DNA from: Notospermus geniculatus
Taxonomy: Eukaryota > Nemertea > Pilidiophora > Heteronemertea > Lineidae
DNA: 64,000 bases
Assembly: GCA_002633025.1 (NCBI GenBank)
Contig: NMRB01000442.1
Span: 1 to 64,000, forward strand
Reading direction: 5' to 3'
Under the pieces are notes generated by a model, which was given only the letters and a program-made list of their open reading frames with translations, searched no databases and was not told where the DNA came from. The position numbers were made by a program, and so were the translations under genes. This document shows, piece by piece, positions 11,059 through 22,366 of this stretch. Each line of letters begins with the position of its first letter. Within the stretch, counting starts at the first letter, position 1.

Positions 11059-12306
11059 GCTCACTCATCCTGTCTACACAGGTTAGTTCCACCTTCGGGT
11101 TTCAGCTCAGTCTTTTCTAGAGTTTCAGATTGTAAAGTTCCACTTGAAAAAGACCCTGGTTGGGGTCGAAAATTCGTGAATTCTGGAGATTGACTTCTTG
11201 CTTATTATCATTTTGTGTGTCAATTTTGTGCTATTCTGTATCTTAGAAATTGGAAATGTCTCTGTTTTCATGTACGGGCCCCGGAGTGGATATGTGACGG
11301 GGGCTTTACACCAACTCCCGCATTATTGTTTTTGTTGGGAGGCACTGGCAAACGACGACAATGAATAACATTACACCTGATAAACAAGAAGAGACGTTTG
11401 GCCTGGAATGACCCAGATGACGACGATGATGATGATTGTGAACAATTCAAGATGACCCACTTTTGGCTCCCTCGTAGTGTTCATTCAACCATCGAAGAAA
11501 GCACTAAAATAAGTTACCGTACTGCAACGACTTCCATGGTTTTCATTTTTTGCACGTCCCCCCTGGCGGCGTAAAAGGTTCACGTGGAAAGAGTTTGAAA
11601 TAAAGAATGTTCGCACAAACACAAATGCCTTCGATACGAGAACACAAGTGCTCAACCTGACACATTGAACAGTCAATTACTCCAAGGTCAAATGAAGTTG
11701 TCAAAGCAAAGTGCATTCGATTCAGGCCAAAACGCCGACTGAAAAACGTAAACAAAACAACACTCCCTCTCCATCATGATCGAACAAACAGGCCTAACTC
11801 AGAACTCGCACAAAAAGTGATAATCCACGGCTCGTCGTAATAGTCAACAAACGCTAATGCATACCCCATCTTTCACCATGGCTAAAGATAACAATTTCTA
11901 TCCACATGTGCTTCTCAGCGTCGGGGCCACATCGAGGTTACACTAATTATACAAACCATGCTCGGCCGCCCTGGAGCCCGAGATGAATGTGTGACCCCCG
12001 TATGGATTCTAGCCAACCAAAATCGTTTCTTAATTATGAAATCTCTAGAAAACCACAAAATGCCGAAAAAACGTTTTAATCGCGAAATAATCGCTAAAAT
12101 AAATAGCTGGGACACTTCTAGGCATAAAAACTAACATATCTCAGCTCATTGTCTTGAGATACGCTAATAAACAAGAAGTCAATCTCCAGAATTTACGAAT
12201 TTTCGACCCCAACCGGGGTCTTTTTCAAGTGGAACTTTACAATCTGAAACTAGACAAGACTGAGCTGAAACCCGAAGGTGGAACTAACCTGTGTGAGCAA
12301 TTAAAG
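11056..12306. mobile_element. Large foldback of the GACCCC-GGTT-GGGGTC family
   Basis: The left arm (about 11,056-11,212) and the right arm (about 12,165-12,306, inverted) share the same order of words: AATTGCTCAC, ACACAGGTTAGTTCCACC, TTTCAGCTCAGTC, CTTGAAAAAGACCC, GGTCGAAAATTCGTGAA, GATTGACTTCTTG. The interior of about 950 bp has no recognised coding sequence. Other copies of the arm lie at about 19,049-19,215, 20,201-20,379 and 36,112-36,313. Confidence 0.7.
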
Positions 12307-12370
12307 AGGAACTGACCCCTCAAATATAATGACTATTTTTGCTGTTCCAGATGGGTATGACACCACTCTA

Positions 12371-12491
12371 TGGGCCATATTCTAGAAGCTTCCTTAAGTG
12401 TAAGGTCGACCTTTAGCTATTGTTTGCAGGGTAGAATACAAAAGATTAAGGTCGACCTTACATTTAAGGAAGCTTCTAGAATACGGCCCTG
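12371..12491. mobile_element. Hairpin MITE with GGGCC(A/G)TATTCTAGAAGC ends
   Basis: GGGCCATATTCTAGAAGCTT at the left faces AAGCTTCTAGAATACGGCCC at the right. Both sides then carry CCTTAA(G/A)TGTAAGGTCGACC or its inverse, so the element is nearly all arm. The GGGCC start and ATTC(A/T) motif link it by resemblance to the element at 13,340-15,007. Confidence 0.7.
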
Positions 12492-13180
12492 TGACTGGCA
12501 AAAATTTGGTGAAAAAATCTCAGCTCATTTTCAAACTACACACAAAAATGTATTTCTCAAAATTCAAATTTCCCGCTCAATTAGTGATGTCATACCTAGA
12601 ACCATTTCTATAGTCATCCATTGTAAAATGTACCAAATCTTTATCCTAGAGAGAGCCTGTCAAGTGCACTTTCTGACTCAAAGTGTTGATTTAGGAGGAA
12701 AAGTCCAAAGTAAACACTAACTGTCTCAGGAAGGGTATTATTACTCAACAAACTGTCGAGATTGACTAAGATATCGAAATCTCTAAATATGGTATTTTCA
12801 ATTATTTCTGAATTTTCACCTGAATTTCAAGTGTAAAGATCCCCACAGGGTAACTATTTGATTTTCAATCACGGCAACACGGTTGACATTAGAAATATAT
12901 TCTTTCCAGCTGTCTTAGATACAGATATAGCACATTTTGCAATGGTCACTATATTGTAATGGTTCTCTGAATGACATCACTAATTGAGCGGGAAATTTGA
13001 ATTCGAAAATTGCATTTTGGTGTTTATTTCCGAAATGGGTGGAGATTTTCAAACCAAACTGTTGTGAGTCCTGAAGTGATATCAAAAGGCATTTTGAGGT
13101 GTAGGTAGCCCAGTTTGGCTGGCAAAGTGGTCAGTTCCCCTTAAGGAAAGAATAGTGTCCAAGCACCACGGACTAGGGAC
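12492..13180. other. Noncoding with short inverted words
   Basis: No gene is recognised. AATTAGTGATGTCAT (12,579) and ATGACATCACTAATT (12,973) are inverted, as are CCCGCTCAATTAG and CTAATTGAGCGGG. These suggest an old foldback of roughly 12,490-13,140 between two hairpin families. Confidence 0.4.
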
Positions 13181-13181
13181 T

Positions 13182-13337
13182 CACAACCTCAGCATCTTGT
13201 GTTAAGACCTGAGGGGGTGATGGGTTTAAGGGTCCACATCCATTTCAACTCTGTACTAAGGAGGGTCGTCTCATCTGGACATGTGGACCCTTAAAACCAT
13301 CACCCCATCAACTCTTAACACAAGGTGCTGAGGTTCA
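13182..13337. repeat. Hairpin, about 57-bp arms
   Basis: ACCTCAGCATCTTGTGTTAAG faces CTTAACACAAGGTGCTGAGGT in inverted form, and further in, GGTTTAAGGGTCCACAT faces ATGTGGACCCTTAAAACC. It abuts the GGGGCC element immediately to its right. Confidence 0.65.
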
Positions 13338-13339
13338 GG

Positions 13340-15007
13340 GGCCATATGCATAAAACTTCCTTAAGTTAAGTGTAAAACTTACCCTTAAAGTCTAAGGATT
13401 TCACTTTACCAAGTGCCATACTTAAGATGTATGCATAAAACAAACTAAGGGCATACTCAGCTAAGGGCAACCCTTAACTAAAGTATTTCCAGGAATTGTG
13501 GTGTCAGCCAATGAAAGGGGCTGTTTCACTTTGAATTCAAGATTGCGATTTGTGATCCGTGGGAAAACTGAAAGAGCTACGATCTTGCAATTTGAGGGGA
13601 TGATTCTGTGTTTCAGACAATGGTACAACAATCAATAACATTTGAAGTAATTTTTTAAGACAATGGGTGTTTGAACCCTTGAAGTTTCATATTAGAACCA
13701 AAATATTTCTGAAAAAACTTGGATTATAGGTTTGCGAATGAGTCATGTGTCACCTACCTGCCAAATAATCCAGTTGTATTCAATGAAAGTACCAAAAAAA
13801 GTCACAAAAGTAGTTTGATATCACTCATTTGGAAGCACATGAACATTCTGAAGACCCTTAGGCCTATTGTTGACTGCCATTGTCAATAAAGTCATAACAG
13901 TGACATAACAGGACTGGGTGACTTTTGTGGGAACTTGGGTTGAACCATTCATCTGAACGGGGTGGTGTTTTTGCATAGGAAGCACTACAAACTGATTCAA
14001 TGAGGTAATCTTTCTAACAAAACATTCTTTTGAATGGTCATCAACGTGCCCTTACTGCTCTGCAAGGAAAGGCAAGTTATGTAACTCTAATTCTCAATGC
14101 CTATGGAGTTGTGGTGCTGGCTAGGTCCTGGCCTGATGTAAGACTGTTCATACAATAGCTGTGACAACAAAGACACGAATTCTTTGCCATGAATGCTGGA
14201 ACATTGTAGGCCTACCTTACACCCCAGAAGGATCAATAGACCAGTCCTTTCCAGAAGAACTACATGGTGAGTTTCTTGCATTTCAAAAACAGAATATCAA
14301 CATTTCGTGACATTTTTCTCTTGTTTCATTTATCTTACCATAAAAATGAGTGCCACCCAAATCCATATGCCAAATATCATGTAAAACAATTAATTATTTC
14401 TTTGTATATGAAGAGTTTTAAATCCTTTTGTCTTAAAAAATTACTTCAAATGTTATTGATTGTTGTACCATTTAAATTGGTCTGAAACAGCCCCTTTCAC
14501 TATTCAAGGGGTTTCCCAGATTTCTTGAGTGTTATACTTAAGGAAGGTTTCTCAAATGTAGGCTGCATGTACATGAACATGACTGCAGGCAATGCTGTAA
14601 TGCACATTTTAGTATGTTAGGAACTGTGTAAAGTGGCTATTAACGGTGGAAAACAAAACAGAGGTTACCAAATTGGTAGGACAGAAAGTGGATACATGGT
14701 CTGTCAAATCAAAATCCTTGGCACAGTTCAATGTTATCCCACCCTAGCCTGGCACATAATTTCTCCGGCCTATTTGGCTAGCATGCATTAAAAAACAGCA
14801 TGGATAGCATATTCCAACCTGTGCCTGTCACAACTGTGAAGTTAAGGAGTCAGTTAAGGGAACTGTGACCACACTTAGAGTTAAGGGTGATTTTGAGGCT
14901 TTCACTATTCCAAAGTAGCTTTCTGCATCTCCCTTAAGTTAAGATTTCCACTTTAGTGGTGGTTTGAGGGAATCCCTTTGGATTTTCATACTTAAGTAGT
15001 TTTATGC
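13340..15007. mobile_element. GGGGCC-TIR element, 1.7 kb, no transposase seen
   Basis: The left end, GGGGCCATATGCATAAAACT, and the right end, AGTTTTATGCATATGGCCCC, are nearly perfect inverted repeats, followed inward by CTTAAG-rich sequence on both sides. GGGGCC-type ends with a run like ATTCATAAA are seen in some PIF/Harbinger and ISL2EU families; that assignment is an inference. The interior has only short frames without a recognisable nuclease. Confidence 0.55.
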
Positions 15008-15349
15008 ATATGGCCCCAGAGTCCCTAGTTTGGCATTCGTGTTCTTCTCACTCTCTCCCCCTGGTAGGCCTATTTCGTTTTAGGTTTTCCAGTTGTGGAG
15101 GGCACGTGGCTCCCCTTCTGGTCTAGGCCTCCACCCCCCTTTGCTCTTTTCCTCCTCGCCCTATTCTTCTCATTGCTCAGTGATTTGCATTATCCATTCT
15201 GGTTTTTTTCCTACAAATCTGGAAGTTGACCTCCTTATTCGCTTACTTTGTGTTGACCTTTGTGCATCTTTTCGCTGTGCTTGTTATGTATTACACATTT
15301 CATATTTATTAAACCCTTTTCTTTCAGCTAAATCAGTTTCTGCTTAATT

Positions 15350-15380
15350 AAGACCGCCCCACCCCAATGGGGCGGTCTTC
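15350..15380. repeat. Short GC-rich palindrome
   Basis: AAGACCGCCCC, an 8-base loop and GGGGCGGTCTT form an 11-bp perfect stem. The half-sequence GGGCGGTCTT recurs near 4,785, 18,886 and 19,300, so it is likely the terminus of a dispersed repeat. Confidence 0.55.
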
Positions 15381-16440
15381 CTTGTTTTCACTGAGTTTCT
15401 CTCGATCTCTCCATCCAATCTGGTGCATTCCGCAGTCTGAACTGCCATTGTGATGTTTGGGTAATTAGTATGCCTAATTGGGAATGCAGCACTGACACCT
15501 CTTGTACGGCTGATTGATTAATTAATCAGCTTGTTAATGCTTAACAGGGACTGTGTTTACTCAGTGATTTAGCCCCTCACAGATATATTAGAATATACTT
15601 CAAGTATACAGTAATTCACCTTCAAGTATACTAGCATATACTTGCAGGTATTCGCTAGATTTCGTGCAGTGATGTACACGTTGCTTGGGGAAGTACAGTG
15701 CAGAAATGAATGCAAAAAGTCAGGCGATTCAACAGCTTAGATTTTGATGACATAGTTGGAACAAATCTATATGCCCATTGCGTATGGTTGGCCTCTGGGG
15801 TTGGAGAGTGCATTGTGTGTGTTGGAGAGTGGGAGAATGCCAAAGAGGTCCATGCCGATTTACCGGCGGTGATGGCATTCCGTTAACTCTACACCAACAC
15901 CGCCGATTCAATCCAATGAAATTCGTGTCAGCCGCCACAGATCAACAGGGTGGCCAATCAGAGACTGCGTTAGACATCGAAGGCATGTATGGTGCAGCAA
16001 TGTTTACTTCTGGGTTCGGCTCTTGTATGGCGATGTAAATTCAAATCTGATTGGTCGAGATTGGGCTGTTTCATCAAGCAACTATTCCAGACGATATGAT
16101 GTATTTATGCAAAAACAGCAATAAACAAAAAAAATTTTTTTTTCCTGCGATCTAGTTATAGGCTATATTTATCGGACGAAAGTTTCTTCTTGACAACAAC
16201 TTTTATTAATTTCAAAAACAATCATGTCGTATTTGCAGTGGGGGTGCACCACAAGAGCAGCGAACAGCATTCCTGACAGATTTTCTTCTGGAGTGGGCCT
16301 GGGGTTTGTGGTGTGAGCCGTGCGAACTAAGCGCAAAACCCAGGTTAGCCTGGATGAAGAGGTCACGTCGAGTGGGATTTTGTTTGTTTTTTAATGTATT
16401 ATTTTTCGGGACGCAAGGGCCTACGCTGTACTGAGACCTA
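15381..16440. other. Intergenic with one dispersed repeat
   Basis: About 75 bp at 15,676-15,745 (containing GTACAGTGCAGAAATGAATG) is nearly identical to 41,104-41,175. The surrounding open frames show no domain I recognise. Confidence 0.45.
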
Positions 16441-16445
16441 CGGAG

Positions 16446-16497
16446 CATGCGCATTGGTTGCTCATACATGTGCTACGCAAACATGGCAAACCGGACG
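16446..16497 (+). CDS. Candidate first exon, unknown gene
   Basis: ATGGCAAACCGGACG (ATG at 16,483, with an in-frame ATG at 16,446) runs straight into GTGAGT, a good 5' splice site. A matching candidate internal exon lies at 17,257-17,307, but joining the two in phase gives an immediate stop. Either the transcript is noncoding, another exon intervenes, or the signals are chance. The product is unknown. Confidence 0.2.
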
Positions 16498-16619
16498 GTG
16501 AGTTGATTTTCCTCCGAAATCGGTCATCAAAATAAAGTTGGCCTATTTGCTGGTATCCTTTTACAACTTTGGTAGTATGAAATGATATAGCTACAGTGTT
16601 AACCAAGTCACGTTAATTC

Positions 16620-17080
16620 ATTTAGGCCTACCGGTAAATATTCAGCGTGATTTGTGGCACTGCTGATGGGCCGGCCGTCGGCTGTGACTCGGTCGACTGG
16701 CATGACCATGATGACTGCATGCAGTGTGCATTGAGGCCTAGGCTACCATTAGCATGATTAGGCCTATTGACATCGCATGTCGATTGACATTGTGTTTGTA
16801 GGCCGATGCCTCGCCTTTCGGCAGGGCAGGCGTCGGTAGGCCTAGCCTCAGTGAAGCTAAGGCGCCTTCCTAGCTAGGCCGGCCTCCCTAGCTAGGCCTA
16901 CCCCTATTAGGCCTATATATAGGGCCCTAGGCCTATAGGCCTAGGCGTAGGCCCTTATTAGGCTGGCACATTAGGCCTAGCCCTGAAGTAAAGTGCTAGC
17001 CTCGGCATGCTGAATGCTGGGCCTAGCCTCATGCTGGGCCTCCCTCGGTCTAGGCTACGCCTACGGTACGGTAGGCCTAG
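16620..17080. repeat. AGGCCTA-rich low-complexity stretch
   Basis: The hexamer AGGCCT and its overlaps (TAGGCCTA, CTAGGCC) occur more than twenty times in irregular spacing, with several local palindromes such as CCTAGGCCTATAGGCCTAGG near 16,930. The motif also appears singly throughout the window. Confidence 0.7.
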
Positions 17081-17256
17081 GCCTAAAGATGGCAGCACTG
17101 TGTAGTCAGTTCGTGCAATGTCCATCAATCAAATGCCTTGCCTGGTGTGACATAGGAGTAGATACAATGGGCCTAGGTCAGGACCTACTATCACTGCCTT
17201 GTATCAGTAGCTGCTGTGTGCCGAAAGGGCTAATTGTTGGTGTCTTTCTTTTTCAG

Positions 17257-17307
17257 TAAGTGTCAAGCAGCTGCTGCAAGACTCGCTAGGCCTAGATTAT
17301 TTAGAGG
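17257..17307 (+). other. Candidate 51-bp internal exon
   Basis: The stretch is preceded by a strong acceptor (TGTCTTTCTTTTTCAG) and followed by GTAAGT. It is open in one phase. No protein family is recognised, and the exon call rests only on splice-site quality. Confidence 0.3.
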
Positions 17308-17708
17308 GTAAGTTGACACATGTAATCTGTGCAGTGCTTTAATCATCTGTACTCTTTGTGTACATGATGTAGGCTACCTGCAGTGCACTACTGCTATGCT
17401 ATCAACGCATCACTGTGCTCTTTTTCTGGTCTCAAAGCAAGTCATGTGGAAATTACTCGTACTTATTCCCTCGTACTCAATACCACATTCATTCTCTCTT
17501 TGGATGAAAATAACCAGTTTTCAAAAACGAACGGAATGTGCCAAAAGATCCATCTTGCTATTACATGTACTAAGTGCCATTGGACTTGATGCTGTCCCGG
17601 GATGCTGTCAAAAAGTAATTTGCCAAAGAAGCAAGACACGAGAGACTGTCATAATTATACCTTAATCACAACTTCCTGCAAGGTGATTTCTGTAATAGGC
17701 CTATTTCA

Positions 17709-18383
17709 GGGCAGCTCGAAAAGACGGATTCGACGGATTCAACGGATTCGACGGATCGTGGTCTGCGGACAACTTTGTTATGACGTCACGTGTGGAATTC
17801 CCAGAGTAGACTGGTACCCGTGTCCTATCAACCAAGCAGTACGGGCCAAGAAGTTAATCGAAGTATTGGGAGGGTAGATGATCAGTCTAAAAATAGGCCT
17901 AGCCTGGGCCTAATAAACATTAGTACCGCCGCTGGGTTAGGATCTGAAACAATACATTACACCACATCCGTAGGATTTGATTTAATCCAAGGAAACTCGA
18001 TTGACAGTATCGCTTTCATCAACACGTGTTTTCCCGTGTATGCCATTTTAGTTATTCTCGATATACGATAGGCCTATGAGATCGACAGCGCAACTGTGTT
18101 GACGTCACCGACAAATCAATAGTAGCGACGTCATAATTTTCCACAAAATGACGTGCTCAGTCATTGTGGAAAATCCCATTGAGTTCGGACATCTCAGACC
18201 CTATTTCACTGTGCATGGATTTGAAATCGTATTATAAATGAAAATAACACGTTGGTTTTAAAGCTTATACATATGTCATATTTCTAAAAAGATTAATGCA
18301 TATAAAAGAGTGATTATATGCTTCATTTTACAAGAATCCGTCGAATCCGTTGAATCCGTCGAATCCGTCTTTTCGAGCTGCCC
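17709..18383. mobile_element. DNA transposon remnant with 9-bp target duplication
   Basis: The ends are GGGCAGCTCGAAAAGACGGA and its inverse, continuing as about 45-bp inverted repeats made of GGATTCGAC/GGATTCAAC sub-repeats. CCTATTTCA stands directly outside both ends (17,700-17,708 and 18,384-18,392). A 9-bp duplication fits Mutator-like transposition; if one C belongs to the terminus it is 8 bp and hAT-like. The interior of about 580 bp has no recognised transposase, so this is non-autonomous. Confidence 0.85.
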
Positions 18384-18392
18384 CCTATTTCA

Positions 18393-18760
18393 AGTCTCAG
18401 AACACAATGAAAGGGGCCAATGACAATGTGTGTGATTTACAGTATCAGCACATAGCCTATCACGTGTATCTAACTTCACCATCCTTGATGCTCGACAATG
18501 AAGACATCATCGTCAAACATTGTTCGCAAACTAAACCTTCTTCAACTGCACCAGCTATTGCATTTTATGTACTTGCAGTCAACATCAGTCGTGATGGATA
18601 CAGGAGCAGCAGCAGTTATGCCACAACATGTACTAGTGTGTTCGAATATGACCTATATTTGTTGTACAGTTTGATTATGAACAAAATAAAACATTCTGGC
18701 TTTCAATTAAATGTGCATCTTACTGAGCTTTCCAATTGTAATTTTTAAAACATTGTGGCT
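18393..18760 (+). other. Possible 3' UTR of unknown transcript
   Basis: An AATAAA hexamer at about 18,684 follows a stretch without coding motifs, on the same side as the candidate exons at 16.4-17.3 kb. This would be the distal part of a transcript interrupted by the 675-bp transposon. It is only a suggestion. Confidence 0.2.
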
Positions 18761-18939
18761 TTTTGTAATTCTAATGTTACACAGCCATGACACCTTGATC
18801 CTCTTTATAACCTTGCCCATCGACCGAACTTTCTACATTGCCACTCAGTAATTCTCGATCAGTCAACTTTGCCTAATTTCTAAGGGCGGTCTTCAAATTG
18901 GCTGACAAGCCAATTTCTAGTTACATCCACTCTTTATTA

Positions 18940-19270
18940 GGTCCAGCAACCATCCGTGGGGCTTGGACACTTTTCGTTCCTTAATTACATCCACGCCCTT
19001 AATTAGGTCCAGCAACCATCCGTGGTGCTTGGACACTATTCTTTCCTTAATTGCTCACTCATCCCGTCTACACAGGTTAGTTCCACCTTCGGGTTTCAGC
19101 TCAGTCTTGTCTAGAGTTTCAGATTGTAAAGTTCCACTTGAAAAAGACCCCGGTTGGGGTCGAAAATTCGTGAATTCTGGAGATTGACTTCTTGTTTATT
19201 ATCATTTTGTGTGTCAATTTTGTGCTATTCTGTATCTTGGTCTTGAGATACGCTAACACCCTATGGCATT
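18940..19270 (+). repeat. Dispersed copy of the 11-kb foldback arm
   Basis: Two direct copies of the palindrome arm (CCATCCGTGG plus GCTTGGACAC; about 18,950 and 19,015) are followed by the same string as at 11,050-11,250, including the GACCCCGGTTGGGGTC stem (about 19,147-19,162) and GATTGACTTCTTG. Confidence 0.75.
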
Positions 19271-20200
19271 ACTCCTTTCTAGCCTAATCAGAAAAATTAG
19301 GGCGGTCCTAAAAAAAGGCAGTGAGGGGAGTGAATGACAGGTCTTAAAATAGCTCACAGCAAATAATAGACTCAGGAACCTTTTGTAGTAGTAGTTGTGG
19401 CCAGTTGTACAATGTTAATGCAATTAGGGGGTAATTACTCTTGCAGTAATCCTTAGTGTGACTGTATGGGGCAATACTCAGAGGTATATTGTATACAGGT
19501 TTGCAGAATTGTAGCATTATGGTGGGGTGGGATTTGAGCTTGAAGAAAAGCTGAAGTTTGACCTTTCTCAATGCTTCAAGCATAGAGAAAATCTGACTTC
19601 AATGAAAGTGTGGCTGAAGTCAGACCCTAGCATACCGCCCGTCTTGCGTACATAAAAAAGCTGGAGAATTAACCCTTGCAGTTCTGAAAATGCCCAATGC
19701 TTGGCTTTCTGACGAGTGTGTCAGTGAGAAAAAATGCAGAGATGAATTCAAATGAGATATCTAAAATCGCAATGGCTATTTGTACCGTCACGGTGCAAAT
19801 AACGCCAAACCAGTTCTTTTTCACACCGTCGTAAACAGCAGTTCTGAAAACGAAAACAGCCAACGTAAACAGCCAAAATACAATATTTTCTTACACTTTC
19901 GGTGTCCGATTAAAGGTATTGATCTCGGTAATGAAAGCTGAAAATTTCACCAACATCGGTTCACCAACATCGGTTGGCCAGGTAAACAGCCAATCAGAAA
20001 GCTTCATTCCAGACATGCAAGATGAGGTGGTTTCATCTCACACAATGCCGGATTTTTTTTTGAATATGCTTGATGAAAACGTTATTTTATAACCACTACC
20101 AGGATAAAAAGTTTTATATCAATGCTTTTCTGGGGAAGGTAGGCCTACCTAAGTATCTAATTATTTGTTCCCCTCATTTCGTAGATATATTGTACAAGAA
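19271..20200. other. Intergenic, nothing assigned
   Basis: No recognisable coding motif is present. The word GTAAACAGCCAA occurs twice near 19,865 and 19,982, and CACCAACATCGGTT twice near 19,950-19,975. Confidence 0.35.
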
Positions 20201-20379
20201 GTCGTTTTCCAGAGGTTTACGCGAATTTTCGACCCAAACGGGTCTTCATCAGGCCGGGCAATTCTTTGCAAAAATTTCAGAAAAGTCTTTTCTGAAGTTT
20301 TTGCAAAGAATTGTCCGGCCTGATGAAGACCCGTTTGACCGTTTGAGTCGAAAATTCGCATAAACCTCTGGAAAACGAC
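20201..20379. repeat. Long hairpin, about 85-bp arms
   Basis: GTCGTTTTCCAGAGGTTTA on the left faces its inverse on the right, with GGTCTTCATCAGGCCGG and GCAAAAATTTCAGAAAAG or their inverses inside. The centre is nearly spacerless. The same logic (guanosine-rich stem next to CGAAAATTCG) is seen in the hairpin at 36,112-36,313. Confidence 0.8.
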
Positions 20380-20445
20380 TTTGTATTACCGGTATATCAT
20401 TTTGTGTGTCGATTTTTGTGCCTTACTTTGTGGACCTTTGTAGCA

Positions 20446-20530
20446 TGAGCCCCGGTGGCCGAGTGGTTAGCTGTGTGGTTATCAAACGGAAGGCCGCTGG
20501 TTCGAGCCCCATCATGACAGTTCCTTTTTT
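20446..20530 (+). ncRNA. tRNA-derived SINE head
   Basis: An A box (GGTGGCCGAGTGGTTAG) and a B box (GGTTCGAGCCC) have tRNA spacing and are followed by a T7 run near 20,524 that could stop RNA polymerase III. The acceptor arms do not pair, so this is not a functional tRNA. It directly follows the palindrome at 20,201. Confidence 0.55.
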
Positions 20531-21019
20531 TATCAATCAGTTTCACCTCCTTTTATTTTTTGTTGTCGCCTTTTTATCGATATTGTGATATTGATCCGTG
20601 TGACTGTCAGAAAATGGTGACTCGGAACTGCATTCTTGAGCCAAATTTTCTTCTAAAAAATTAGGGGGGGGGGGTACCTTCATATTGTGCTAACTTGTGG
20701 CTAATTTGGTACGGTATAGATGTAATGTCTGAGAAGGCCTCCCGAATGCCAGTGCCCGCTTTATTGTGTGGCAGACACTCAAATAATGAAAGACAGGTTT
20801 ATCAGTATCTGTATATGTACCCTCCCCCATTGTCGGGACATGGCTGGTGTGACAGGAATCATCGTCCCAGGAATGCGAGTGCAAGTCCGCCAAACAACAG
20901 CCCGCTAAGGTCATGTCCGAATGGTGATGGTCCCTCGCTGAACAAAAGGACCGGACTTTGATTCCAGGGGACTTTGATTCCTGTCACACCGGGACAAACT
21001 GTCTCGATCTGTTTTAGAG

Positions 21020-21153
21020 AGGTTGAGATCAGCGACTTATCATGGATCCTTTATACGAAAACGGATCAAAATGTCGACAAAATTTGTCCTCGTTGTACAG
21101 ATTTCTATCCATTATGGATAAGGATCCGTGATAAGTCACTGATCTCAACCTCC
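21020..21153. repeat. Hairpin with 33-bp arms
   Basis: GAGGTTGAGATCAGCGACTT and AAGTCACTGATCTCAACCTC are inverted, and GGATCC lies in both arms. The loop is about 65 bp. No coding sequence. Confidence 0.6.
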
Positions 21154-21286
21154 CTATTGCCCAGTCCAGACCGAAACGTAGGTTCATAGTGTGAAGGGGA
21201 TCAAGATCACACAAGTTTCTTATGCTGAATACACACAGTTCGAGCTATACATAACCCAGTCACTCTGTAAACCACACAACAAGGTC

Positions 21287-21491
21287 CAATGGGAGACTTT
21301 CCTGCCGTCAGAGGTCATCACCAATTAGCGGTCCTAGAACGTCACGAAATTTGACGTCACAGACAAGAAATGCACGCCACAACGTCATCCATAATGACGT
21401 GGAGGCCACGGCTTACATCTGTGACGTCAAATTTTGTGACGTTCTAGGACCGCTAACAGGCGGCCTCTAACGGCAGGAAAGTCCCCCATTA
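21287..21491. mobile_element. MITE-like hairpin
   Basis: AATGGGAGACTTTCCTGCCG on the left faces CGGCAGGAAAGTCCCCCATT on the right. Inside, GCGGTCCTAGAACGTCAC faces GTGACGTTCTAGGACCGC and TTTGACGTCACAGA faces TCTGTGACGTCAAA. Arms are about 75 bp and the spacer is about 50 bp. Confidence 0.75.
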
Positions 21492-21499
21492 CTTTGCCT

Positions 21500-22130
21500 T
21501 TCAAACCACCATGGGCAGGTTAATCCTGTATAAACCCATTAAATCAGCCAGCAGTACCACACTTCCAAATTGTTATTATGTAATGTTAACAGATCTATAT
21601 TGAGGAGAATCTATAAATAGAATGTAAACAGTTCTTCTTGATGATTGGCAGTCATCAGGCCCCGCCTTCCTGAGTTTGCCAGAAAGGAGTAATGCCATTA
21701 GGTGCTAATGCTTTAGTGCCAAAAAATCCGTTACAAGCTCAAATTGGACCCAATATAATGGTCACTTAAAGGGACTATAGGCCCACGTAAACCAATATTT
21801 CCACACGAATAATTTCAAACTCTACAACAGTGCCGATTTTCTCCACTACGTTACACATTAAATAGACACTGTCATCGACCAGTCACCGCCATGTTTGACC
21901 GCATCACTCCTCCTATCGTTAGGATCACAACTGATCACAATTGGTAGATATTTTTCCATTTTACCTTCCGCTGCACTGAAAGAACTTTTTTTTCATCGGT
22001 ATGTGGAGATAGGAAAAGAAGAAAGGAAATTACATGTAGATAGAAATGAGGTCTGTCTCATGTGGCACAAGTTCTGATATCGAGGTAGGCCATGTACAGC
22101 ATATATTAATACATGCTTAAGGACACATAA
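21500..22130. other. Intergenic; right part may be LINE 3' UTR
   Basis: No gene is recognised. The stretch just left of 22,150 lies downstream (minus strand) of the host LINE stop codon and may be its 3' untranslated region. The boundary is not visible. Confidence 0.3.
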
Positions 22131-22153
22131 AAGGCATGATAATGTACAGGTGA

Positions 22154-22224
22154 TGGCATCAGGATTAAGAATCTTTACACATGGCACATCTACACTTTTC
22201 TCCCTCCCAAGTCTTTGTCAATTT
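22154..22224 (-). pseudogene. C-terminal codons of the host LINE (3' part)
   Basis: Minus-strand translation reads LTKT followed by WEGEKCRCAMCKDS and a stop near 22,154. The closing W-G-x-x-C-x-C-x-x-C pattern is typical of the end of CR1/L2-type reverse transcriptase ORFs. The other half of this ORF lies beyond the inserted LINE at 25,611 and rightwards, and the frame is exactly continuous across the 14-bp target duplication. Confidence 0.75.
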
Positions 22225-22366
22225 ATTTATTTATTTATTTAGAAAGAACGGTGCCTGCGTGTCAATGACACATTGTGGCCACCTAGTTACATAAAGTATG
22301 GGGTGCTAGGTGCAGTTCTGCTCTTGTCTCTGGATATATATTGTAATATTTACTATAAGATTCAAG

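Noticed and set aside
17383-17877. Several overlapping plus-strand frames of 68-93 codons
   Set aside because: No domain, no codon pattern, and they run into a transposon terminus.
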